Part shown: one piece after another, positions 42,973 to 52,191 of the stretch
How the letters are laid out: each line of letters begins with the position of its first letter
Position numbering within the stretch: the stretch's first letter is position 1
Assembly (NCBI GenBank): GCA_902569185.1
Contig: CACFTH010000001.1
Span: forward strand, 109,425-173,424
Length of the DNA stretch: 64,000 bases
From: an uncultured Pelagibacteraceae bacterium
GTDB taxonomy: Bacteria > Pseudomonadota > Alphaproteobacteria > Pelagibacterales > Pelagibacteraceae
Direction of reading: 5' to 3'
The notes under the pieces: generated by a model
Seen by the model: the letters and a program-made list of their open reading frames with translations, nothing else
Database searches by the model: none
Told to the model about the DNA's origin: nothing
Made by a program: the position numbers and the translations under genes

Positions 42973-43878
42973 TTAAATTTTTTTTGCAAAATACACCCCA
43001 AGTAAAACTAATACGCCACCTATGTAATGAGACATAAAAAGTTCCTCATTAAAGAAAAATATTCCATAAAACGCACCATAAACCACAAATAAATATAATG
43101 TAAAACCTGTGATTGATGCACCCAAATATTTTTGAATTTGGCTATAAAGTATGAAAGCGATTATTCCCGGTGATATTGCTGCGATGGTGATCCAGAAGAT
43201 GGGTATTAGATCTAAACTAAACTTTTCACCTAAATAAAAAACTTCATAAAGATAAAATGGAAACAAAGAGAGTGAACCAAAAAAAGCTATTAAAGTAAAT
43301 TTTGTAAAAAGATTAAATTTAGATTTCCAATACAAAACATAAACTGAGTATAAAGCCCAGGATATAGCTGCACCTAAAATCCAAATATCTCCTTCAACAA
43401 AGTTTAAATTTAGAAAAGTAGAAAATTTACCATTAGAAATTACAACTAATACTCCAATAAACGCTAATAAAAAACCAATACCCTGAAGAAAGTTAATTTT
43501 TTCTTTATAAAAAAAGGTAGACAAAATAACTATAAAAATTGAAGACGAAGTATAAATTAGTGACATATTCAGAACAGTTGTGGTTTTTCCTGCAACGTAA
43601 GGAAATATGCTACATAAACAACATCCGGTAAATCCTAAAAAGAAAAGTTTTAGAAATTCTGGTTTTAAATATTTAAAATTTTTTTTTATTGGCTTATAAA
43701 AAAAAGGGAACAAACAAACAAAAACAAGTGTCCATCTCCAAAAACCTAAAGAGGCTGGTGGAACATAAGGGACAGCACCTCTGGCAATTGCCAAATTACT
43801 AGCCATAAATATTGGCTGAATTAGAAGAAGAATAAATGGAAGAAAAGTTGTTTTATTTTTTTTGGATGAAGGCTTCAT
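42973..43878 (-). CDS. EamA/DMT-family permease
   Basis: 301 residues with ten predicted membrane helices in two repeated halves, the drug/metabolite transporter layout. PPASLGFWRWTLVF in the first half and the glycine-rich helices around residues 90-145 are typical. Members export amino acids or metabolites. It overlaps the end of the small membrane-protein gene by 26 bases, implying tight coupling to the amidase/TRAP genes. Substrate unknown. Confidence 0.82.
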   Translation of the reverse strand: MKPSSKKNKTTFLPFILLLIQPIFMASNLAIARGAVPYVPPASLGFWRWTLVFVCLFPFFYKPIKKNFKYLKPEFLKLFFLGFTGCCLCSIFPYVAGKTTTVLNMSLIYTSSSIFIVILSTFFYKEKINFLQGIGFLLAFIGVLVVISNGKFSTFLNLNFVEGDIWILGAAISWALYSVYVLYWKSKFNLFTKFTLIAFFGSLSLFPFYLYEVFYLGEKFSLDLIPIFWITIAAISPGIIAFILYSQIQKYLGASITGFTLYLFVVYGAFYGIFFFNEELFMSHYIGGVLVLLGVYFAKKI

Positions 43879-44029
43879 AAATCATCATAAAAATTACCAA
43901 GCCCATAAGAATGTAAACTGGAAGAACGTCAGTAAAACTAATCATCATTGATCTAGTTAGAGTAGTGGCTAGCCCGACTAAAAAAGCAACAGCGAGAAAA
44001 CATCCAACTATACTTGTTAATTTATTCAT
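43853..44029 (-). CDS. 58-residue two-helix membrane protein
   Basis: ATG at 44029, TAA ending at 43853. The product begins MNKLTSIVGCFLAVAFLVGL and ends LMGLVIFMMIYEAFIQKK, with two hydrophobic segments (~7-22 and ~34-51) around a short polar turn containing Arg. The start overlaps the amidase stop by 8 bases and the end overlaps EamA by 26 bases, the dense packing seen in coupled genes. No family recognised. It is too short for common ORF cut-offs. Reality is supported by frame, packing and hydrophobic pattern only. Confidence 0.6.
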   Translation of the reverse strand: MNKLTSIVGCFLAVAFLVGLATTLTRSMMISFTDVLPVYILMGLVIFMMIYEAFIQKK

Positions 44030-45356
44030 CATCCTTACATTTTTTTTCTAACCAATTTGCAACACCTAAAAATCTTAGATCGTCAAGCTTGTTACCAACC
44101 AGTTGAACACCTAATGGTAAGTTATTTTCTCCAGTAAGTAAAGGCAGTGATATAGATGGTAAACCCATATAAGTCCATACAGTGCAAAATTCAGGACTAC
44201 CAGTAAATTTCAATCCTTTATCGGCAACTCCAGTAGATGCAGGAGTAATAACTCCATGATAATCCTCAAAAACTTCACTGTAAGACCTGTAACTTTGTTC
44301 CATAAAATCCTTAGCCTCGGTGTACTGACTTGCAGAATATTTCATACCACGCTCAATTGCTTCGATTAATTTTTTTCCAAGTTTTTTTTTTGAATTTTTA
44401 TAATACTTTTGAAAACTATTTGCCATATCAGTTTCATGTAAAACTTGTTGGTGTTTATGTATGTCTTTAAAATACGAAGGTTCATCAAAAACTTCTATAT
44501 TTTTTTTTAATTTTTTAATTAAAAATTCAAATGCTTTTTGAGACTCTTTTCCAATATTTTTCCAATTAGAGGTTTTATAAAATATAAACTTAGGATCGAA
44601 ATGCGGGCCTTTTTTACATTCTTCTAACATTTTGTCAGCTGAATAATGTATCGTATCTTTATCGTATAAATCTTTTTTTATTAAACATTTAGATATCAGA
44701 GCAACATCTTCAACATTTTTTCCAAAAACACCAACATGATCTAATTTGGATGATTGTTTTAAAATACCATTTCTAGAAATTAAACCAAAAGAGGGTTTAT
44801 ATCCTACAACCCCACAGTAGGATGCTGGACGAATAATCGATCCTTTTGTTTGTGTTCCAACTGATAAAGGAGTCATGTGTGCTGCAACTGCAGCTGCTGA
44901 ACCACTTGAAGATCCTCCAGGGGTTCTTGATTTATCATGAGGATTAGTTGTTTTTCCTGGGTCAAAATAAGCAAATTCAGTTGTAACTGTCTTTCCCATT
45001 ATTATTGCTCCAGAAATTTTTAAAAGATTCACTACCTCTGCGTCTGCACTCTCTGATATTCCTTTTCTTAAAACTGTTCCACATTCTGTTGGCATATCTT
45101 GAGTTCCAATAATATCTTTTATTCCAATTGGTAAGCCATGTAATGGTCCTAGAGGTTTACCTGATTTCCTGTACTCATCTTTTTCCTCAGCTTTTTCCAA
45201 TAAAAGTTTTTTATCAAAAAATGCCCAAGCTTTTACCTCTTTATCAAACTTATCAATCCTCTTTATGAATTCTTTGCAAGCATCTACACACGATATTTCA
45301 CCACTTTTTAGTTTCTCCACTAATTCAATAGCTGAGATTGATAGAACATTGCTCAT
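44022..45356 (-). CDS. Amidase-signature hydrolase
   Basis: 444 residues. The Ser-cisSer-Lys triad is visible: Lys in GLPIGIKDIIGTQ, and the serines in TPGGSSSGSAAAVAAHMTPL and GTQTKGSIIRPASYCG. This resembles GatA, but no gatB/C lies nearby, and the gene sits directly behind dctM (7-base gap), so a catabolic amide hydrolase serving the TRAP transporter is more likely than Glu-tRNA amidotransferase. Typical GatA residues were not checked in detail. Substrate unknown. Confidence 0.85.
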   Translation of the reverse strand: MSNVLSISAIELVEKLKSGEISCVDACKEFIKRIDKFDKEVKAWAFFDKKLLLEKAEEKDEYRKSGKPLGPLHGLPIGIKDIIGTQDMPTECGTVLRKGISESADAEVVNLLKISGAIIMGKTVTTEFAYFDPGKTTNPHDKSRTPGGSSSGSAAAVAAHMTPLSVGTQTKGSIIRPASYCGVVGYKPSFGLISRNGILKQSSKLDHVGVFGKNVEDVALISKCLIKKDLYDKDTIHYSADKMLEECKKGPHFDPKFIFYKTSNWKNIGKESQKAFEFLIKKLKKNIEVFDEPSYFKDIHKHQQVLHETDMANSFQKYYKNSKKKLGKKLIEAIERGMKYSASQYTEAKDFMEQSYRSYSEVFEDYHGVITPASTGVADKGLKFTGSPEFCTVWTYMGLPSISLPLLTGENNLPLGVQLVGNKLDDLRFLGVANWLEKKCKDDE

Positions 45357-45363
45357 AAATTAT

Positions 45364-46725
45364 TTAATTTGCAAAAAGTAAGTCAGGTAACCAAAGAGCT
45401 ATGCCTGGAAACATATACATCAAAAACATAGCAAAAATTACAATTAGTAAGAAAGGCATTATGCCCCCAAAAATTTCCAGTAATTCCACATTTTTGGTTT
45501 GCACTCCTTTTAGATAATAGGCGGACATAGCCATCGGAGGAGTTAAAAAAGATGTTTGTAAATTTAATGCTATTAGCATTGCAAAGAAATAAGGGTTTAC
45601 TCCAAAAAATTCAACGAGCGGTAAAAATATTGGAACAAATATAATTAATATTTCTGTCCATTCTAAAGGCCACCCAAGAAGAAAAATAATTAATTGGGTT
45701 ATAATTAAAAATTGCCATGGCTGTAGGTTCATTGATTTAAAAAAATGTTCAAATACTTCATGACCACCTAAATATGAAAAGACTGATGCAAATGTCCATG
45801 ATCCTATAAATAACCACATAATCATTGCAGTAGTTTTAGCGGTTAAAAATACTGACTCTTTAAAATTTTTCCATTTAAGAGTTTTGTAAAAATAAGATAA
45901 AACCAGCGCTCCAAATGCTCCTACAGCTGCAGCTTCTGCTGGGGTAGCTAAACCTCCAAGAATAGTTCCTAAAACTAAAATAATTAATGAAAACAACGGA
46001 AGAAAAGAAACTAATACCTCTTTCAAGATTACTGAACGGGGAGGTATATCCTCTGCTGGTGGTTTTGGAGCAATAGATGGATTAAAATATGCTCTTGTAA
46101 CTGCATAAAGTATATAAAGTCCAGCTAACATTAACCCAGGTAAAATTGCTGCTGCAAACAATCTTAGTGGTGATAATTGTGCGATTACAGAATAAACGAT
46201 GAGCATGATGCTCGGTGGGATTAATATTCCAAGACATCCACCGGAACAAATAACTCCTGAAGCAAATTTTTTATCATAACCTGCTTTAATCATTGCCGGC
46301 CAAGCTAGAAGGCCCATTAAAGTCACAACAGCTCCGATTATACCGGTTGCTGTTGAGAATAAAGCGCAAGTTATCAAAGCTGCAACTGCCATAGATGCTG
46401 GTAAACCATGTGAAGCTAAACGAATGGCAAAAAACAATCTTGAGACTATACCTGCTCTCTCAACAAGGTATCCCATAAATAAAAATAACGGAACTGCTGT
46501 AAGAACTGTATTGTCCATTACTGTATAAGTGTTCTGGACAAAAAGTTGGAAAATCCTATTGTCAAATAGATGCTCCATTCTAGTTGGATCGTAGTAAGCG
46601 TAATAACCAAATCCAACGCCCATTGCCATTAATGTAAATGCAATTGGAAATCCTAATAGCACAGCAAAAAGAAATATTGCCATCATAAGTATTGCTATCT
46701 CAGGATTGGTTAAGCTAAATAACAT
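45364..46725 (-). CDS. dctM: TRAP transporter large permease
   Basis: 453 residues with about 12-13 membrane helices, the DctM layout. Family stretches include MAIFLFAVLLGFPIAFTLMA, the ALITCALFSTATGIIGAVVT segment, CSGGCLGILIPPSIMLIVYS and TTAMIMWLFIGSWTF. It carries solute with Na+ after delivery by the periplasmic binding protein. Overlaps dctQ by 11 bases. No membrane gene fusion is seen. Confidence 0.93.
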   Translation of the reverse strand: MLFSLTNPEIAILMMAIFLFAVLLGFPIAFTLMAMGVGFGYYAYYDPTRMEHLFDNRIFQLFVQNTYTVMDNTVLTAVPLFLFMGYLVERAGIVSRLFFAIRLASHGLPASMAVAALITCALFSTATGIIGAVVTLMGLLAWPAMIKAGYDKKFASGVICSGGCLGILIPPSIMLIVYSVIAQLSPLRLFAAAILPGLMLAGLYILYAVTRAYFNPSIAPKPPAEDIPPRSVILKEVLVSFLPLFSLIILVLGTILGGLATPAEAAAVGAFGALVLSYFYKTLKWKNFKESVFLTAKTTAMIMWLFIGSWTFASVFSYLGGHEVFEHFFKSMNLQPWQFLIITQLIIFLLGWPLEWTEILIIFVPIFLPLVEFFGVNPYFFAMLIALNLQTSFLTPPMAMSAYYLKGVQTKNVELLEIFGGIMPFLLIVIFAMFLMYMFPGIALWLPDLLFAN

Positions 46726-47299
46726 CTTTTTGATCCTCGTCTTGAGAAGTTCTCATTAATATTTTTTCTGTTTCCTCTGCGACTACCATTCTTGCTGGCC
46801 AATGACCAGTTTGTATACAAATTATTGATCTGAAAACTTCACTAACACCTTGTATGATTAATAAAAGACCTGCTGCAGGTATCAAAGACTTTGCCATGTA
46901 AATTTGAATTTGTGCAGGACTGTTCCAACTTGTCTCCTTAATTTTCCAAGCAAGAGCGGCGTACTCATATCCATAAAATGCCAAAGCAAATACACCTGGA
47001 AAGAAAAAAATAAAGTATAAAACTAAATCGATGTAACCTTGTGTTTTAGGTTTAAATAATCTGTAAAGTACATCTCCCCTTACATGAGCCTCTGTAGAAA
47101 GTGTATATGCACCAGCCATCATGAATATTGCGCCATACATTTGTAAACTAAAATCAAAATTCCATAAAGTAGGGGCATTAAATGCATAAGCCATCACAAC
47201 TTCATAACAAGTTCCGCCCATTAATATTACTATGCACCAAGAAAAAGCTTTTCCGACAGATGTACTTAGATGGTCTGCAAAACTAATGAATCCCCTCAT
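46715..47299 (-). CDS. dctQ: TRAP transporter small permease
   Basis: 194 residues with four membrane segments, standard for DctQ. Recognisable parts are NFDFSLQMYGAIFMMAGAYT and LSTEAHVRGDVLYRLF, the DctQ family's HVRxD motif. Overlaps dctM by 11 bases. An 82-base gap containing a strong terminator-like hairpin separates it from dctP, so it is likely expressed at a lower level than the binding protein. Confidence 0.9.
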   Translation of the reverse strand: MRGFISFADHLSTSVGKAFSWCIVILMGGTCYEVVMAYAFNAPTLWNFDFSLQMYGAIFMMAGAYTLSTEAHVRGDVLYRLFKPKTQGYIDLVLYFIFFFPGVFALAFYGYEYAALAWKIKETSWNSPAQIQIYMAKSLIPAAGLLLIIQGVSEVFRSIICIQTGHWPARMVVAEETEKILMRTSQDEDQKDVI

Positions 47300-47335
47300 A
47301 AATATAATTTATTATAATTTTTTTGTTATTACCAT

Positions 47336-47365
47336 AAAAAAAGGGGGCCACAATAAGCCCCCTTT
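47336..47365 (-). terminator. Intercistronic hairpin with U-run between dctP and dctQ
   Basis: On the minus strand AAAGGGGGC pairs with GCCCCCTTT around an 8-base loop (47343-47362 core GC stem, extended by A-T pairs) and is followed by seven Us (47342-47336). It is the strongest rho-independent terminator in the window, 20 bases after the dctP stop. It probably gives partial termination so that dctP message exceeds permease message. Confidence 0.85.
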
Positions 47366-47381
47366 AATTTTTAAAAAGCTA

Positions 47382-48539
47382 CTAAATTTTAACTTTTGCT
47401 AAAGCACCAAACTCATTTTCATAAGCCAGTCTGTAATTAGGCTGGTTCATCAATAGGTACTTCATTACTCTTTTAGCGTAAGCTTTTTGAGAAGCAACAA
47501 TTTTTGCAAAGAAAGGATCTTTCTTAACAAAGTCACCTATAACTTTGTCCCATCCTTTTAATTGTTGAGCTAAGATCTCATCTGAAGTTTGATAAACATT
47601 TACTTTATGTTGATTCATCAACTTAGATAAGTCAGCTGAGTATCTCACTAACGCTTTAAAATAGTTGTCTGTATTCGCAGCATACGCAGCATTTTTTAGA
47701 ATAGCCTGATGTTGTGGGCTTAATCCATTAAATGTCTTCGTGTTCACAGGAATTTCAAACATCTCTTGAGATTGGTGGAAGCTACCTAAGTGATAATACT
47801 TAGATACGTCTTGCATACCAAACTGTGAGTCTGATGTTGGGTTATTAAACTCCGCAGCTTCGATCAAACCAGTTTTCATAGCTGGCTGAATTTCTCCACC
47901 TGGAAGTTGTCTTACAACCATTCCCATAGCTGTTAATACGTTAGTCGCTAGACCAACTGTTCTATATTTCATACCTTTAACATCAGACACTTTAGTTACG
48001 TTCTTTTTGAACCAACCAAATGGCTGTGCTGGCATTGGCATATGGAAAAGACCAACATAGTTGAAGCCAACTTTAGAAAGTGTTTCTTCATAAAGTTTTC
48101 TTCCTCCACCGTACTCAATCCATCCCATAACTTCTTGAGATGACATTCCGTACGAAGGTCCTGTTCCAAACAATGATGCTGCTGGATTTTTTCCGTACCA
48201 GTATGCAGTTACCCAGTGTCCCATATCTAGAACTCCTGAACTTACCGCTTGACCGATTTCAGATGTTTTAACAACAGCGCCAACTGGTTGAAGATCAATC
48301 TTCAATTCTCCATTTGACATGTCGCCTACCATTTTTGCAAAGTCGCCAGCCATTTCGAAGAATATATTAGCTCCAGAAGGCCAAGCTGCTTGCATCTTTA
48401 AAGTTTTAGGAGCACCAAATGCTACATTCGGCATTGCAATAGTTGCTGCCGCTGCTGCACCAGTTGCTGCTGCTGCTTTAAAGAACTTACGTCTTGAAGG
48501 AGTTTTTACTCTCTTCAACGTTTTTTCTTTTTTAGACAT
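47382..48539 (-). CDS. dctP: TRAP periplasmic binding protein, TakP-like
   Basis: 385 residues. A Tat-type leader (SRRKFFKAAAATGAAAAATI, cleavage near AFGAP) and a strong GGGAGA site before the ATG. The body shows the DctP fold with KGMKYRTVG, whose Arg is the carboxylate-binding residue of the family, and PGGEIQPAMKTGLIEAAEFN. The pattern matches TakP (2-oxo acid-binding) proteins rather than C4-dicarboxylate DctP: GGGRKLYEE, GWFKK and AAEFNNP line up by eye with TakP. The ligand is likely a small 2-oxo or 2-hydroxy acid; this is inference. Confidence 0.88.
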   Translation of the reverse strand: MSKKEKTLKRVKTPSRRKFFKAAAATGAAAAATIAMPNVAFGAPKTLKMQAAWPSGANIFFEMAGDFAKMVGDMSNGELKIDLQPVGAVVKTSEIGQAVSSGVLDMGHWVTAYWYGKNPAASLFGTGPSYGMSSQEVMGWIEYGGGRKLYEETLSKVGFNYVGLFHMPMPAQPFGWFKKNVTKVSDVKGMKYRTVGLATNVLTAMGMVVRQLPGGEIQPAMKTGLIEAAEFNNPTSDSQFGMQDVSKYYHLGSFHQSQEMFEIPVNTKTFNGLSPQHQAILKNAAYAANTDNYFKALVRYSADLSKLMNQHKVNVYQTSDEILAQQLKGWDKVIGDFVKKDPFFAKIVASQKAYAKRVMKYLLMNQPNYRLAYENEFGALAKVKI

Positions 48540-48551
48540 ATTTGTCTCCCT

Positions 48552-48565
48552 TAGTTAATTAACTA
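48552..48565 (-). promoter_or_regulatory. 14-bp palindrome in the dctP leader
   Basis: TAGTTAATTAACTA is a perfect palindrome immediately upstream of the GGGAGA ribosome site of dctP. It could be an operator or an RNA stem. In AT-rich DNA chance palindromes of this kind are not rare, so the call rests mainly on position. Confidence 0.3.
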
Positions 48566-48646
48566 GACGAATTATTTAAGCACAAATAGATTTGAGAGTC
48601 TCGAGCAGAATTAAGAAAATTTATTAAGATTCAATTGTAGATTGTG

Positions 48647-49600
48647 CTAATTAACTTTATTTTTGGATGTTCCTGTTTCAAAGTATTCGTTGATATTGTC
48701 AATCGCAAGATCTGCCATAGCAGTTCTAGTTTTTTTGGTAGCACTGCCAAGATGAGGCAATATAAATGCAGTTGGTTGTTTTAGATATTCAGGGTGTATT
48801 TTAGGTTCTCCTTTGTAAACATCTAAACCTACAGCATATATTTTTCTACTTACTAATGCTTGAACCATGGCCTCATCATCAATCATATCTCCTCTTGCAA
48901 CATTTGTTATTATTGCGCCGGTTGGAAAATATTCTAAAGTTTCTTTATTAATTATGTCTTTAGTTTCTTTTGTAGCAGGACAACAAATTGATAATACATC
49001 TGAAACAGAGAACAAACTTTTGATACTTTCATGAAAAGTAGCACCCATATCTTGGTCTTTACCTAATTTAGTTCTATTTCTGTAGTGTATCTCCATTCCA
49101 AAACTTTTTGCTATTTTTGCTAAAGCTCTTCCGATTCTTCCCATGCCTAGAATACCAAGTCTCGATCCTGTAAGTTGCTTACCAATTAAAAAATCTGCAG
49201 ACCATTTCCAGTTTTCTTTTTTAACCCAATTAATTCCTTCGTTAGCTCTTCTGCATGCTCCAAGAATTAATAACATGGCAATTTCGGCGGTTGCATCAGT
49301 TAAAACATCTGGTGTATTTGTGACAATAATATTTCTTTTTTTTGCTGCCTCAATATCAATATTTCCAAAACCAACAGCAAAATTTGATATTATTTTTATT
49401 GTTTCAGGAAGTTTTTTAATTGTTGCCTCATCAATTTTGTCTGTAAGTGAAGATAATATGCCATCGCAACCTTTGCTTAATTCAATTAATTTTTTTTGGG
49501 AATACAACTCGTCATTTGAGTTAAAATGAGAATTAAATAGTTTTGAAGCTTTATCTTCACAAGATCTCAATAATTTTCTAGTTACAAGAATTTTTTTCAT
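48647..49600 (-). CDS. D-isomer-specific 2-hydroxyacid dehydrogenase (glyoxylate/hydroxypyruvate reductase type)
   Basis: 317 residues. NAD(P)-binding GILGMGRIGRALA; catalytic Arg in NVARGDMID, Glu in YKGEPKIHP and His in LPHLGSAT complete the family triad. It most resembles glyoxylate/hydroxypyruvate reductases. It reduces 2-oxo acids or oxidises D-2-hydroxy acids. Six bases separate it from the upstream FAD dehydrogenase, so both are on one message. Cofactor preference is not certain from sequence. Confidence 0.88.
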   Translation of the reverse strand: MKKILVTRKLLRSCEDKASKLFNSHFNSNDELYSQKKLIELSKGCDGILSSLTDKIDEATIKKLPETIKIISNFAVGFGNIDIEAAKKRNIIVTNTPDVLTDATAEIAMLLILGACRRANEGINWVKKENWKWSADFLIGKQLTGSRLGILGMGRIGRALAKIAKSFGMEIHYRNRTKLGKDQDMGATFHESIKSLFSVSDVLSICCPATKETKDIINKETLEYFPTGAIITNVARGDMIDDEAMVQALVSRKIYAVGLDVYKGEPKIHPEYLKQPTAFILPHLGSATKKTRTAMADLAIDNINEYFETGTSKNKVN

Positions 49601-49606
49601 TAAAAT

Positions 49607-50980
49607 TTAATTAAGATCAAAAATTTTACCAGGATTCATAATATTATTTGGGTCAAGAGTTCGTTTAATAGATTTCATAACCGGTATATTGTCTGCATGT
49701 TCTTTAAGAAGATATTCTTTTTTATGGAGCCCTATACCATGTTCTCCAGTAATTGTTCCATTTAATTCCAATGTTTTTTTAATTAATAAATCACTAAACT
49801 CCCTAATTTTTTTATATGTTTCTTTTTTTTCGGGATCATAAGGTAAAACGACGTGAAAATTTCCATCGCCTAAATGACCAACCATTGGTGCTCTAAGACC
49901 AAATTTTTTTGTCACCTCTTCTGCAAATTTTACACATTCGACTATTTTAGAAATTGGAAGACAAACATCTGTTGAATAAACTCTACCATTTTTAATTAAT
50001 GCTTTTACAGAATAATATATATCCCAACGAGCTTGCCATAATTTATTTCTTTCCTCTAAATCTTTTGCCCATTTAAAAGCACTACCTTTATTTTCTTTAG
50101 ATATCTCTTCAACTACTTTGATATTCTCTTTATTTGAGGTCTCTGATCCATGAAATTCAAAAAACAATGTAGGTAAAACTTTCATGTCTTTTAACTTAGA
50201 ATAATTAATACTTATGTCCATCTGTTCTTTGTTTAGCATTTCAATTCGAGCAATTGGTACACCATACTGAATTACTTGTTGTGCGGTTTGAACAGCGTCT
50301 TCTAAGTTAGCAAAATGACATACTGCACTCATAATACTTTCTGGGATAGGTGATAATCTTAATTGTATTTCAGTAATGATACCAAGTGTTCCCTCTGATC
50401 CAATAAATAAATTAGTTAAATTGTATCCAGCTGAAGTTTTTTTTGTTCTGCTACCAGTATTAATTATGTCACCATTTGGTAAAACTACTGTAAGACCTGT
50501 AATCACAGTTTTCATAGTTCCGTATTTTACAGCCATTGTCCCTGAAGCTGATGTTGAAGCCATGCCTCCTATTGCAGCGTTTGCTCCAGGATCAATAGGA
50601 AAGAAAACTCCATCCTCTCTTAAATAATCATTTAATTGTTCTTTAGTAACACAAGCTTGGACTCTACAATCAAAGTCCTCAACATTTACACTTAAAATTT
50701 TATTCATTTTTTCTAATGAGATTGTTATTCCTTTATCATTACCTACAACATTGCCCTCTAATGACGTTCCAGTACCAAATGGAACAACTGGAACCTTGTG
50801 TTGGTCACAAAGTTTTAAAATTTTTGAAACCTCTTCATTTGTTTCTGGAAATACTACTGCTTTTGAAAGCACTGGATCATAGGTATCCTCACCTCTAGCA
50901 TAGTTAGTTCTAGTAGATACTGAGGTGGAAAACCTACCGTTAAAAATTTTTTTTAATTCTGATTGTATCTGTTCATTCAT
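49607..50980 (-). CDS. FAD-linked D-2-hydroxyacid dehydrogenase (GlcD / D-lactate dehydrogenase type)
   Basis: 457 residues of the vanillyl-alcohol-oxidase fold. FAD domain: VPVVPFGTGTSLEGNVVG and IGGMASTSASGTMAVKYGTM; substrate domain ending in HLGDGNFHVVLPYDP and GEHGIGLHKKEYL, both conserved around the active site. It oxidises D-lactate, glycolate or a related acid and passes electrons to quinone or cytochrome. GlcE and GlcF partners are not adjacent, which favours the single-subunit D-lactate dehydrogenase type. D-lactate from gloB is one possible substrate. Confidence 0.9.
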   Translation of the reverse strand: MNEQIQSELKKIFNGRFSTSVSTRTNYARGEDTYDPVLSKAVVFPETNEEVSKILKLCDQHKVPVVPFGTGTSLEGNVVGNDKGITISLEKMNKILSVNVEDFDCRVQACVTKEQLNDYLREDGVFFPIDPGANAAIGGMASTSASGTMAVKYGTMKTVITGLTVVLPNGDIINTGSRTKKTSAGYNLTNLFIGSEGTLGIITEIQLRLSPIPESIMSAVCHFANLEDAVQTAQQVIQYGVPIARIEMLNKEQMDISINYSKLKDMKVLPTLFFEFHGSETSNKENIKVVEEISKENKGSAFKWAKDLEERNKLWQARWDIYYSVKALIKNGRVYSTDVCLPISKIVECVKFAEEVTKKFGLRAPMVGHLGDGNFHVVLPYDPEKKETYKKIREFSDLLIKKTLELNGTITGEHGIGLHKKEYLLKEHADNIPVMKSIKRTLDPNNIMNPGKIFDLN

Positions 50981-51025
50981 TTTTTCTATAATGTTATTAA
51001 ATTATATAGAAAAAATATAGCTTAA

Positions 51026-52189
51026 TTAACTAAGCATCTTTTTGATTTTTTCTAAAGCCTGTGAAATATTATCGCTAGAAGCTGCAAAACTAAATCTAAC
51101 ATAATCCTGTGCTGTTTTTCCAAATGCAGTACCAGGCACAATAGCTACCCCTGCCTCGTGCATACATTTTTTAGCAAACTCTGCACCATTCATACCTGTT
51201 CCAATTACTTTTGGAAAAGCATAAAACGCACCACCAGGCAAACTACATTCTACTCCAGGTAAATTATTCAAACCTTCATGAATTAATTTTCTTCTTATTG
51301 AAAATTTTCTCATCATTTCTTTAATTGAGTCGTCCGGCCCATCAAGAGCAGCGATACCCGCGAATTGAGCGGCTGCATTTACACATGAAACACTATTTAT
51401 CACCAATTTATTTACATGCTCCACAAGATTTTTTGGCCAGAAACTCCAACCCAATCTCCATCCAGTCATAGAATAAGCTTTGCTCCAACCTTCAAGAACA
51501 ATTAATCTTTCTCTTAATTCAGGATAATTAAAAAAAGTAGGCATTTCTTTTCTGTCAAAAATTTGTCTACTGTAAATTTCATCACTTAAAATTGTTACAT
51601 GAGGATGTTTTTTTAATCCCTCAGCTAAAACATCAATGTCTGATTTGTCAACAAAGCTACCTGTTGGATTATTTGGATTAATTAAAATGAGTAATTTTGT
51701 TTTTTCAGTTATCAAGGATAAAATTTTCTCAGGTTTAAATTTTAAATCTTTATCTTCGGTTAAATCGTATGGAACTGGTTTTGCTCCAGTAAAATTTATC
51801 ATAGACTCATAGATTGGAAATGCAGGGGTTGGGTGGACTATTTCAACGCCTGGCTCTCCAAAACACTGAATTGCATAGCTCATGGTTGGCTTTCCACCTG
51901 GCATAATTATTATTCGCTCTGGATCGATATCTTGGTTATAAAGTTTTTTGATTTTTCTTGTTACTGCTTGTCTACATTCAAGAATTCCATTTGATAAAAC
52001 ATATCCGTGATGACCATCATCCAAAGCTTTTTTTGCTGCATCTACAATATGTTTGGGAGTCTTAAAATCAGGTTGTCCTAATCCTAAATGAATCATCGGC
52101 TTACCTTTAGCTTCAAGTTTTTTTGCTTCAGCTAAAACACTAAAAGCAGTCTCTGTACCTAATCTATCTAAACTTTTTGCTAGTTTCAT
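51026..52189 (-). CDS. Class I/II PLP-dependent aminotransferase
   Basis: 387 residues. Family points: GLGQPDFKTPKHIVDAAKKA near the N terminus, NPNNPTGSFVD (cofactor Asn), SDEIYSRQ and the Schiff-base Lys in EGWSKAYSMTGWRLGW; Arg in YVRFSFAAS binds the carboxylate. Aspartate aminotransferase-like, substrate uncertain. It lies three bases from the FMN oxidase gene and could interconvert a 2-oxo acid (for example glyoxylate or pyruvate) with an amino acid, fitting the cluster. Confidence 0.88.
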   Translation of the reverse strand: MKLAKSLDRLGTETAFSVLAEAKKLEAKGKPMIHLGLGQPDFKTPKHIVDAAKKALDDGHHGYVLSNGILECRQAVTRKIKKLYNQDIDPERIIIMPGGKPTMSYAIQCFGEPGVEIVHPTPAFPIYESMINFTGAKPVPYDLTEDKDLKFKPEKILSLITEKTKLLILINPNNPTGSFVDKSDIDVLAEGLKKHPHVTILSDEIYSRQIFDRKEMPTFFNYPELRERLIVLEGWSKAYSMTGWRLGWSFWPKNLVEHVNKLVINSVSCVNAAAQFAGIAALDGPDDSIKEMMRKFSIRRKLIHEGLNNLPGVECSLPGGAFYAFPKVIGTGMNGAEFAKKCMHEAGVAIVPGTAFGKTAQDYVRFSFAASSDNISQALEKIKKMLS

Positions 52190-52191
52190 AA

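Noticed and set aside
42969..43001. Longer start of the alpha/beta hydrolase
   Set aside because: It overlaps the EamA gene by 29 bases and puts charged residues before the membrane anchor; ATG 42968 is cleaner.
44022..45356. GatA subunit of Glu-tRNA(Gln) amidotransferase
   Set aside because: No gatB/gatC nearby and the gene is embedded in a transport/catabolic operon; a stand-alone amidase is the better reading.
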